Assembly (NCBI RefSeq): GCF_000011005.1
Contig: NC_013665.1
Span: forward strand, 1,289,437-1,353,436
Origin: Methanocella paludicola SANAE
Lineage (GTDB): Archaea > Halobacteriota > Methanocellia > Methanocellales > Methanocellaceae
DNA: 64,000 nt
Direction: 5' to 3'
Made by a program: the position numbers and the translations under genes. Below the pieces are notes generated by a model that ran no database searches, was not told where the DNA came from, and worked only from the letters and a program-made list of their open reading frames with translations. This document shows positions 8,895 through 16,093 of the stretch, one piece after another. Within the stretch, counting starts at the first letter, position 1. Every line of letters begins with the position of its first letter.

Positions 8895-9655
8895 GCGAAA
8901 TATTCCAGTTCGTCGACAGGGACACTTTCGTTCACCACCTGAACCCTCTGACCAAGATCATCTTCGGCGTCGCGATCATCATCGCCGGAATCCTGTGCGG
9001 CGACCCGCTGACACTGCTGGTACTGCTTGCCCTGCCGATCGCCGGGCTGCTCATCGGCGGAATGGCCCGCGAGATCGTGCAACAGGTCAGGATGCTGACA
9101 GTAGTATTCGCCTTTCTGGTCGTGCTTTCGGTATTGACGGTCCGGAGCGGCGCCGAATACGTGCTCGGCGGCATGACGCTGTTCACGTATGACGGCCTGG
9201 TGCTGGGCATCATCATATCGCTCAGGCTGGCGGCCATGTTCTTCGCGTTCATGCTCCTCGTGAACTCGACCCGGCCTTCGGACCTGGTCAACACGCTGGT
9301 CAGCCGGCTTCATTTCCCCATGGACTACGCCCTCATGCTCATGATCACGCTGCGCTTTATCCCGACGCTCCAGATCGAGGCACGCAAGATAAGAGAAGCC
9401 CAGGCAGTAAGAGGATTTAACGCATCCGGCGTCAAGAACATCTCGAAGAGCATCGGCCCCACGATCACGCCCCTGCTCTCGAACTCCATCGGCCGGGCGG
9501 GCAGCCTGGGGCACATCATCGAGCTCAGGGGCTACCACTCGGGCTCAAAGATCAAGTTCACGGAGATACCACTGCACGCCGTGGACTTCTTATCCATCGG
9601 GCTCATGGTCGTCGGGGTCATGGGATATGCCGTATACGCATTAAAGCTCTTATAA
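8891..9655 (+). CDS. ecfT: ECF transporter transmembrane protein EcfT (CbiQ family)
   Basis: A 254-residue membrane coupling protein starting at the ATG that overlaps the ATPase stop. It has five or six hydrophobic helices (about 25-60, 85-105, 110-130, 230-250). The cytosolic coupling motif is present as REAQAVRGF near residue 165 and SIGRAGSLGHIIELRGY near 205; the Ala-Arg-Gly triplets insert into the grooves of the two ATPases in this family. It completes an ECF complex with the ATPases and the S component encoded upstream. It is followed by a T-rich stretch and the promoter of the sensor kinase gene. Confidence 0.92.
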   Translation: MSEIFQFVDRDTFVHHLNPLTKIIFGVAIIIAGILCGDPLTLLVLLALPIAGLLIGGMAREIVQQVRMLTVVFAFLVVLSVLTVRSGAEYVLGGMTLFTYDGLVLGIIISLRLAAMFFAFMLLVNSTRPSDLVNTLVSRLHFPMDYALMLMITLRFIPTLQIEARKIREAQAVRGFNASGVKNISKSIGPTITPLLSNSIGRAGSLGHIIELRGYHSGSKIKFTEIPLHAVDFLSIGLMVVGVMGYAVYALKLL

Positions 9656-9730
9656 GTCATTTTTTATGGTTATTTGCGGGATATCATAATTAATATAATT
9701 GCCATAATAAAATATTTATATTGTGGACTT

Positions 9731-11407
9731 ATGTCGCCCGTCGATATCGGCACGAACGACCGCAAATACGCGAGATGGACCCGGGAGTCGCTGGAGGGCG
9801 AGCTGGAATCCCTGCACCGGCAGCTTAAAAAACAGCAGGAAGACCTGAAGCGGTGCAGCGGCATCGAGCACTCGCTGAGGGAAAGCGAGGAAAAATATCG
9901 TTTCTTAGTTGAAAACTCCGGAGACGTCATCTGGAAGATCGACGTGCAGGGCAGGTGGATGTTCGTCAGCAGCAACGTCGAAAAGGTTACCGGGTACCGG
10001 CCGGACGAGATCGTCGGCAAGTCTATCTGGGATTTTGTGGCGCCCGAGTACCATGATGTCATCCGAAATATGCTCCGAAAGCGTAGCCTGGGGGAAAATA
10101 TTGCGCCGTACGAAGTGGACATCATCGCAAAAGACGGCCATCATATGCCATTTGAAGTGTTGACGACGCCGATAAGGGACAATACGGGCAGGATCGTGGG
10201 GATCCAGGGTATATCGCGGGATATCTCGTACCGTAAGCAGGCTGAAGAGCGGCTGATAAAGTACTATAATGAGCTGGAGACACGGGTGGAAAAGCGGACC
10301 GCCGAGCTCGATAAGGCCTTGAGCACGCTGAGGGCGATCCTCGAGACTGTGCCCATCGGCATCATCGTTGCCGATCACGATACGGAAATGATCACTTATT
10401 CGTCAAAAGGAGTATCGGACATATATGGGTCCAGCGCTTCAGGCAGGCTTTGCGATGCACAAAACTGGCCCTATAAACTTTTGCGGCCCGACGGCTCCAG
10501 CCTGCCGCCGGACGAGCTGCCTCTTGTCCGTTCGCTGAGGCTCGGAGAGCGGGTCAGGAACATGGAAATACTGGTCCGCAGGGCGGACGGCAGCGAGGTA
10601 AGCATCCTGGCCAGCAGCGCCCCGGTACTGGACCCTGGTGGCCAAATAATGGCCGCCGTGGCAAGCATAAGCGACGTGAGCTGCCTGAAGCGCGTGGAAG
10701 CTGAGCTCCGGGACGAGAAAGAGCAGGCCGAGCTCTACCTCGACCTGATGGGCCATGACATTAATAACATGAACCACATCGCAATGGGCTACCTGGAAAT
10801 GGTGATCGACGAGATAAGACATTCAGGTAAGCTGGATAGTGGCAAACTTAACCTGTTGCTGAAGCCTCTGGAGATGATGAATAACAGCTCCCTGCTGATC
10901 GACAATGTTCGAAAGATCCAGCGTATCCGGGAAAACGAGCTGAAGCATGAGACCATTGACCTTTACCCGATGCTGTCCGAGATACGGTCCGAGTACTCGC
11001 AGATACCGAACCGGGACATTCATATTTGCCTGTCCGGGATCAGTCCGGCCCCCGTCATAGCTAATCCACTTCTCAAGGACGTTTTTACGAACCTCGTCGG
11101 AAATGCTATCAAACACTCGACAGGCCCCCTGAGGATCGATATCCGGATAGGCGAAACAATGCAAAATGGAAAGAAGTATTACCAGGTCGCCATTGAAGAC
11201 AATGGGCCAGGGATATCCCCGCAGGATAAAAAAATACTGCTCTCCAGAAAGAAGCTGGGCGCCAAAGGGCTGGGCCTGTACCTGGTCAGGACGTTCGTGA
11301 AAAAGTTTAACGGGCGCTTCTGGCTGGAAGACCGGGTGCCGGGCGATCATACGCAGGGAGCCCGGTTCGTGGTCATGCTTCCGGCATCCTCAGAAGCCGC
11401 GCGTTAA
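9731..11407 (+). CDS. PAS-domain sensor histidine kinase (soluble)
   Basis: A cytosolic kinase of 558 residues. A short coiled coil (about 20-50) leads into PAS domain 1 (about 52-175), a second coiled coil, PAS domain 2 (about 200-325), and a kinase core. The H-box is LMGHDINNMNHIAMGYLE with His near residue 342. The ATPase part has an N-box NLVGNAIKH, G1 EDNGPGIS and G2 GLGLYLVR. No transmembrane helix is visible. The frame is open to a TTG at 9674, but the ATG at 9731 follows TATA-like AAAATATTTATA at about 9708-9719, fitting a leaderless or near-leaderless message. Its 3' end overlaps the convergent copper ATPase gene by 35 bp. No response regulator is nearby. Confidence 0.88.
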   Translation: MSPVDIGTNDRKYARWTRESLEGELESLHRQLKKQQEDLKRCSGIEHSLRESEEKYRFLVENSGDVIWKIDVQGRWMFVSSNVEKVTGYRPDEIVGKSIWDFVAPEYHDVIRNMLRKRSLGENIAPYEVDIIAKDGHHMPFEVLTTPIRDNTGRIVGIQGISRDISYRKQAEERLIKYYNELETRVEKRTAELDKALSTLRAILETVPIGIIVADHDTEMITYSSKGVSDIYGSSASGRLCDAQNWPYKLLRPDGSSLPPDELPLVRSLRLGERVRNMEILVRRADGSEVSILASSAPVLDPGGQIMAAVASISDVSCLKRVEAELRDEKEQAELYLDLMGHDINNMNHIAMGYLEMVIDEIRHSGKLDSGKLNLLLKPLEMMNNSSLLIDNVRKIQRIRENELKHETIDLYPMLSEIRSEYSQIPNRDIHICLSGISPAPVIANPLLKDVFTNLVGNAIKHSTGPLRIDIRIGETMQNGKKYYQVAIEDNGPGISPQDKKILLSRKKLGAKGLGLYLVRTFVKKFNGRFWLEDRVPGDHTQGARFVVMLPASSEAAR

Positions 11408-13403
11408 TGGCGACGATGACCGTGCTGGCGCTCATGAGCAGTGCGCCGACCGCCGGTGACAGGAGGATGCCATATGCGTACAGGGCTCCCGCCGCCAGCG
11501 GGATGGCAAAGGCGTTATAACCCGTCGCCCAGAGCAGGTTCTCGACCATCTTGGTATACGTTCTCCTCGAAAGAACGATAATGTCCACGACTTCCCGGGG
11601 GTCGTTACCGACCAGTACGATGTCGGCGCTTTCGATGGCGACGTCGGTGCCTGCGCCGATGGCGATGCCCACATCGGCCTGTACCAGGGCCGGGGCATCG
11701 TTGATGCCATCGCCCACCATCGCGACGCGGTACTTTTCCTGGACCTCCTTTATCTTATTCACCTTTTCGTGCGGGAGCACTTCGGCGAAATATTCGTCCA
11801 GCCCGAGCTCATCGGCTACGTGTTTCGCCACGGACCTATTATCGCCCGTGAGCATCATGCACTTGATGCCCATCTGCTTTAGCCTGGCTACGGCTTCCCG
11901 GGATTCTTTCCGTATCACGTCGGCCAGGGCTATGGCACCCATGGGCTTTTCGTCTTCGAGCAGGTACACGACCGTTTTCCCTTGTTCCCTGATGTCGCCC
12001 ATTTTCTCATTGCTCGCTTCTATGTTCTTTTCCTTAAGGTATCCGGGGCTGACCACCATGTATGTCTTACCATCGATCGTTCCTTCTACGCCTTTTCCGG
12101 GGATTGCCCGAAACCCAGCAGCTGGCTTAAGTATAATACCTATTTCCTTCGCGCTTTTCACAATGCCGGCCGCTATCAGGTGCTCCGAGCCGGACTCGAG
12201 CGATGCCGCCATGCCGAGTATGCCGTTTTCATCCATGGGGCCTAGTGGGACGATGTCTGTGACGCCGAACCTACCCTCTGTAAGCGTGCCGGTCTTATCG
12301 AACACCACGGCCTGCAGGCTCCGGGCGTTCTCGAACGCGCTCCTGTCCCGAATGAGCAGGCCGGACTTTGCCGCCAGCGCTGTCGAAACTGCCACGACCA
12401 GCGGCACGGCCAGGCCTAGGGCGTGGGGGCAGGTAATTACCATGACCGTCGCCATACGCTCGATGGCGAAGGCCAGTGTCTGGCCGAAGAGAAGCCACGC
12501 GATGAGCGTGATGCCGCCCGCGGCCAGCGCGATGATGACCAGCACAAGCGCCGCCCTGTCGGCCAGATCCTGGGTGCGGGACTTGCTCTCCTGGGCCTGT
12601 CGCACGAGCTCGACGACCTGGCTCAGGTACGTGTCCCTGCCCGTCTTTTCGACCCGGACGGTCACGGAGCCTTCGCCGTTGATGGAGCCCCCGATCACCT
12701 TATCGCCCGGCCTCTTCGCCACCGGCCGAGATTCGCCGGTCAGCATCGCCTGGTTGACGCTCGTCTCGCCGTCGATGACGATGCCGTCGACGGGCACCTT
12801 CTCCCCGGGCTTGACCAGCACTTTATCCCCCGGCTTCAGCTCCTCGACCTTCACGTCCATGACGTGGCCGTCGTGCACCATGTGGGCTTCCGAGGGCATG
12901 ATCTTCACGAGCTCTTCCAGGGCCCTCGATGCGCCCATGACCGACCGCATCTCCAGCCAGTGGCCGAGCAGCATGATGTCGATCAGCGTCGCCAGCTCCC
13001 AGAAGAAGACCATGCCGGGAAGGCCGAACACGACCGCGGCGCTGTAGAAGTAAGCTACACTTATGGCGACGGCGATCAGGGTCATCATGCCGGGCCTGCG
13101 CTCTTTTAGCTCATCGACGATGCCCTTAAGGAACGGGTAGCCACCATAAAAGTAAACGATAGTCGAGAGCAGGAAGACGAGAAAATCGGCGCCCGGGAAA
13201 GTAAAGCTGACGCCGAAGAAGCCCTGTACCGTGGAAGATAACAGGATGATGGGGACGGTCAGGACGAGGCAGACGAAGAACCTCTTTTTATAGTCCTCGA
13301 TCATCTGCATGTGGCCCGCATGGGCGGGCCCGGGAGCATGCCCTTTATGCTCCATTTTATGCCCTGCCATGTCTCTTTCCTTCATGCCGTGCTCCATGTC
13401 CAT
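11373..13403 (-). CDS. copB: Copper-translocating P-type ATPase, CopB (CPH) type
   Basis: A 676-residue heavy-metal P1B ATPase that exports copper across the membrane. The N-terminus is a His/Met-rich tail (residues 1-34, with repeated HxxH and GH pairs) in place of a CxxC metal-binding domain. The membrane metal site is CPH at about 325-327, which defines the CopB (P1B-3) class. Other motifs are TGES (222-225), phosphorylation site DKTGT (369-373), and the hinge GDGINDAP near 575. Six to eight hydrophobic helices are visible. It neighbours other possible metal-binding proteins (DUF1259 pair, Cys-rich peptides). The class is known for Cu+ or Cu2+ export; which ion applies here is not decided. 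Confidence 0.92.
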   Translation of the reverse strand: MDMEHGMKERDMAGHKMEHKGHAPGPAHAGHMQMIEDYKKRFFVCLVLTVPIILLSSTVQGFFGVSFTFPGADFLVFLLSTIVYFYGGYPFLKGIVDELKERRPGMMTLIAVAISVAYFYSAAVVFGLPGMVFFWELATLIDIMLLGHWLEMRSVMGASRALEELVKIMPSEAHMVHDGHVMDVKVEELKPGDKVLVKPGEKVPVDGIVIDGETSVNQAMLTGESRPVAKRPGDKVIGGSINGEGSVTVRVEKTGRDTYLSQVVELVRQAQESKSRTQDLADRAALVLVIIALAAGGITLIAWLLFGQTLAFAIERMATVMVITCPHALGLAVPLVVAVSTALAAKSGLLIRDRSAFENARSLQAVVFDKTGTLTEGRFGVTDIVPLGPMDENGILGMAASLESGSEHLIAAGIVKSAKEIGIILKPAAGFRAIPGKGVEGTIDGKTYMVVSPGYLKEKNIEASNEKMGDIREQGKTVVYLLEDEKPMGAIALADVIRKESREAVARLKQMGIKCMMLTGDNRSVAKHVADELGLDEYFAEVLPHEKVNKIKEVQEKYRVAMVGDGINDAPALVQADVGIAIGAGTDVAIESADIVLVGNDPREVVDIIVLSRRTYTKMVENLLWATGYNAFAIPLAAGALYAYGILLSPAVGALLMSASTVIVAINARLLRMPEA

Positions 13404-13438
13404 GATTTATTATTCATTGGCAGCATAAATAAAATAAT

Positions 13439-13537
13439 ATGCGCTTTCCCGACGATATCGAGGATCTCGTTCTGGCGTTCGTCGAGCCTAGGCAGAAGTG
13501 GGAGCTGCGCTGGATGACCCGTGAGCGCTCGCGGTAA
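13439..13537 (+). CDS. Very small open frame, 32 residues (doubtful)
   Basis: ATG at 13439 to TAA at 13537 encodes a charged 32-residue peptide beginning MRFPDDIEDLVLAFVEP. Its third codon positions are G/C-rich like the neighbours, so it may be a small gene or the remnant of one. I do not recognise it. There is no clear ribosome site; AATAAAATAATATG lies directly before the ATG, which could be a TATA-like element of a leaderless message but is too close. The rest of the gap, 13538-13671, holds TATA-like AAATATTTTATT at 13623-13634 for the DUF1259 gene. Confidence 0.25.
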   Translation: MRFPDDIEDLVLAFVEPRQKWELRWMTRERSR

Positions 13538-13671
13538 GGAGATATTACAGATATTATCCCCGTGTAAAAGAAGCGGGCGATGACCATCTAATTCACCCGG
13601 CGCTTAAGATATGTGAAACACTCCGAAATATTTTATTGTTGCCTTAGATATGTCACAAATGGGCGACATAA

Positions 13672-14571
13672 ATGCAGAAAAACATAATGCGATTTGCATC
13701 CTTACTGATCGTTACTTTTATAATGGCAACACTAGCAGGCCCGGTATCCGTAGCACAGGACGATAGGGGATACTGGGCTCCCGTGGAACAGGCCATGGGA
13801 AAGAAAGGTGAAGTCAGCCCGGACGGCGTCGTTACATTCGTGATCCCCCGCGATCTTAGCGTAACGCTCGACGGCATACGCCTTGCCCCAGGCTCCGATA
13901 TGTCGCACGAATTCTCTTTTATGAGGACGAGCGAGGGGACAATGATGGTCGGGGAGATCATGCTCAAAGAGGACGAAGTGGCGGGCGTGACGCAAAAACT
14001 CCTGGCAGCCGGGATCACTGAGACGGCGCTGCATAATCATCTGCTACGGGAAAGGCCCCATATCATGTGGCTGCACGTCCACGCGAATGGCGATCCCGTA
14101 CCGGTGGCAAAAGCATTGAATAATATCATCACGCCGCTGGATGGCGGTCCCGCCACTGTCAGCCAGCATGTGCCGCTCTCTCAGCTCGATACGGCCCGGC
14201 TGGACGCGATCATAGGCCTCCAGGGTAAGGCCGAGGACGGCGTATATGCGTATAGCGTACCGAGGGCGGATAAGATAAACATGGGCGGCGTTGAGCTGCC
14301 CCCCGACATGGACATATCGACAAGGATCTCGTTCCAGCCCACAGGCCAGGGAAAAGCTGCGGTCATCGGCGAATTCGTCCTGGAAAAGAGCGAGGTGAGC
14401 CCTGTACTTGCGAGGCTGGCAGATAATGGCGTCGAGGTAACGGCGCTGCACAGCCACATGATTAACGAGCAGCCCCGGCTGTTCTATATGCATTGCTGGG
14501 CCGTCGGGGACCCGGCCGTTATAGCGGGCGCAATGCGCAAGGCTCTCGATAAGACCAATAGTTCAGTATAG
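13672..14571 (+). CDS. Secreted protein with two DUF1259 (LppY/LpqO-like) domains
   Basis: A 299-residue protein with an N-terminal signal peptide (hydrophobic about residues 8-25, ending ...GPVSVAQ). Two DUF1259 domains follow, about 35-160 and 175-295. Each ends with the same pattern: TALHNHLLRERPHIMWLHVHA then GD, and TALHSHMINEQPRLFYMHCWA then GD. The conserved His residues could bind a metal, which is my inference. The family has no established activity. It converges on a paralogous gene with only 5 bp between stop codons. The promoter is AAATATTTTATT at about 13623-13634. The location beside a copper ATPase suggests a role outside the cell in metal handling. Confidence 0.8.
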   Translation: MQKNIMRFASLLIVTFIMATLAGPVSVAQDDRGYWAPVEQAMGKKGEVSPDGVVTFVIPRDLSVTLDGIRLAPGSDMSHEFSFMRTSEGTMMVGEIMLKEDEVAGVTQKLLAAGITETALHNHLLRERPHIMWLHVHANGDPVPVAKALNNIITPLDGGPATVSQHVPLSQLDTARLDAIIGLQGKAEDGVYAYSVPRADKINMGGVELPPDMDISTRISFQPTGQGKAAVIGEFVLEKSEVSPVLARLADNGVEVTALHSHMINEQPRLFYMHCWAVGDPAVIAGAMRKALDKTNSSV

Positions 14572-14576
14572 GCGGA

Positions 14577-15491
14577 TCAGCCGGCATTATATGGCCTTAA
14601 GCTATTCGTATTATCCAGCGCCTGCCGTAGCGCTTTTGCCAGGGCGGCCTCATCGCCCGTAGCCCAGAAGTGCATCATGAACAGGCGCGGTTCCTCGGTC
14701 AGCATGTGCGTATGCAGGGCGGTGACCACGATGCCGTTCTCGCTCAATGTTTTCATCACGGTCTTCACTTCATCAGGCCTCAGGATAAAGTCCCCTGTTA
14801 TGGCTGCTTTCCCACCCCCCAGGGGCTGAAACTTTATGGTCGTTGACACGTCCATTGTCGAGGGTATTTCCATCCCGTCCATGGTGATCCGTTCAGCTCT
14901 GGGCACTTCATAGACATAGACGCCGTTTTCGGCACGGCCCCTGTAGCCCATTGCCTCATCGAGCCGCTTTAGCTGGCCGGATGATCCCGGGGCAGGCATA
15001 ACTTCCTCGTGAGTGACATTAACCTGTTCGAGCGCCGCACGCACGCTTGCTGCCATAACGGCCGCATTCCCTCTCCCGCTGATATGCATATCGTAGACCT
15101 GGGGGGATTCGCCGACCAGCGTATTATGGATCGCCGTTATATCGATGCCCTCTTCAACGAACCTTCGCTGCACAGGCCCCAGATCCCCGGCCGGCACCAC
15201 GATATCGCCCATCATCATGGCCTCGTCTCCCATGCGCACGAACGATACCCAGGAGTCAGCGGCCATGGCCGGCCGCAAGAGCACGTCTCCGACCTTTACA
15301 TCCGGCACGCCCGGCGGCAGCTCGGTCTTATAGACGCCTCCGGCCAGCATCGTCCCTTTAATACCCACAGCCTCGTCTACCTTATTCCAGTACGAGGCAT
15401 CGCTTTCAGCAGCTCCAGGGCTGCATTCGATTGCTGCCAGGAGAATGATAGCCAGCACGCCGGCCAGGATAAGAATAGCCTCACGTCCCAT
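14577..15491 (-). CDS. Secreted protein with two DUF1259 domains (paralogue)
   Basis: A 304-residue paralogue of the convergent gene. An open frame extends to an ATG at 15539, but the ATG at 15491 follows GAGGACAAT and begins MGREAILILAGVLAIILLAA, a proper signal peptide. Two DUF1259 repeats carry the same His patterns: TAIHNTLVGESPQVYDMHIS and TALHTHMLTEEPRLFMMHFW. In the first repeat HNH is replaced by HNT, so one possible ligand is missing. A cysteine follows the hydrophobic segment (AIECS), but Glu before Cys makes lipid attachment doubtful. The pair probably arose by an inverted duplication. Confidence 0.77.
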   Translation of the reverse strand: MGREAILILAGVLAIILLAAIECSPGAAESDASYWNKVDEAVGIKGTMLAGGVYKTELPPGVPDVKVGDVLLRPAMAADSWVSFVRMGDEAMMMGDIVVPAGDLGPVQRRFVEEGIDITAIHNTLVGESPQVYDMHISGRGNAAVMAASVRAALEQVNVTHEEVMPAPGSSGQLKRLDEAMGYRGRAENGVYVYEVPRAERITMDGMEIPSTMDVSTTIKFQPLGGGKAAITGDFILRPDEVKTVMKTLSENGIVVTALHTHMLTEEPRLFMMHFWATGDEAALAKALRQALDNTNSLRPYNAG

Positions 15492-15626
15492 ATTGTCCTC
15501 GATACTCAATGCTTCCGGAACGTGATGGTCATAATCCACATTTTGGCCATAAATAAAGGCATATTTTATTAAAAAATCGACATATCGTTTTGATTTAAAA
15601 TGCCAATGCCAGATGATGGAGTATAA

Positions 15627-15719
15627 ATGCAGGTTTTAAAACAGGATAAGTACCAGAGCCGCATCTGCGCCGGATCGTGTAAAGCCTGCGCCGACGAGTG
15701 CAGAAAGATGATGAGATAA
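15627..15719 (+). CDS. Tiny Cys-rich peptide, DUF326-like motif (30 residues)
   Basis: ATG 15627 to TAA 15719 encodes 30 residues ending ICAGSCKACADECRKMMR. The spacing CxxxCxxCxxxC with a closing CRKM matches one helix pair of the Cys-rich four-helix bundle proteins (DUF326/Csp type) that store copper. It is far shorter than those proteins (about 110 residues), so it is either a mini-version or a remnant. It lies 20 bp ahead of the CPCP-repeat gene on the same strand and may share its message. The TATA-like run TATTTTATTAAAAAA at about 15560 could serve both. Confidence 0.5.
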   Translation: MQVLKQDKYQSRICAGSCKACADECRKMMR

Positions 15720-15739
15720 AATTTCAAAGGGGGTTATGT

Positions 15740-15970
15740 ATGATGGTGAAAAGATACATAGCAATTTCGATATTGCTGGGATTGATGTTAGCAATACTGA
15801 CGCCGGGGATTGTGGCCGCTCAGACATCGCCTGGATACAAGGGCCAGTATTGCCCGTGCCCGGGTGGAAAATGCCCGTGCGTCTCTGCCGCACCTGGCGG
15901 CCAATGCCCGTGTCCTTCGGGAATGCCTGGCGGTAAGTGCCCGTGCCCGACAGGCATGGCCGCACGTTGA
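15740..15970 (+). CDS. Secreted Cys-Pro repeat peptide, probable metal binder
   Basis: A 76-residue protein starting at the ATG 15740, which is preceded by AAAGGGGG seven bases upstream. Residues 1-27 form a signal peptide ending at VAAQ. The mature part of about 48 residues has eight cysteines in four Cys-Pro-Cys cores: YCPCPGGKCPCV, then GGQCPCPSGMPGGKCPCP. The units GGKCPCP and GGQCPCP are near-repeats separated by Gly and Pro. No family is recognised. Such density of CxC pairs is typical of metallothionein-like peptides, and the copper ATPase and DUF326-like peptide nearby agree with metal binding outside the cell. Disulfide-linked structural peptide is the alternative. Confidence 0.7.
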   Translation: MMVKRYIAISILLGLMLAILTPGIVAAQTSPGYKGQYCPCPGGKCPCVSAAPGGQCPCPSGMPGGKCPCPTGMAAR

Positions 15971-16093
15971 GATCATTACTTCTTTTTTCGAGTATGGTAA
16001 GGATTAAAGGATTTAAACGATAAGTGCTATAAAAGAAAAGATATTAATATTCTACGGCCTCCGTGCACTCGTTTCGATAGAAAAGGCATGATA

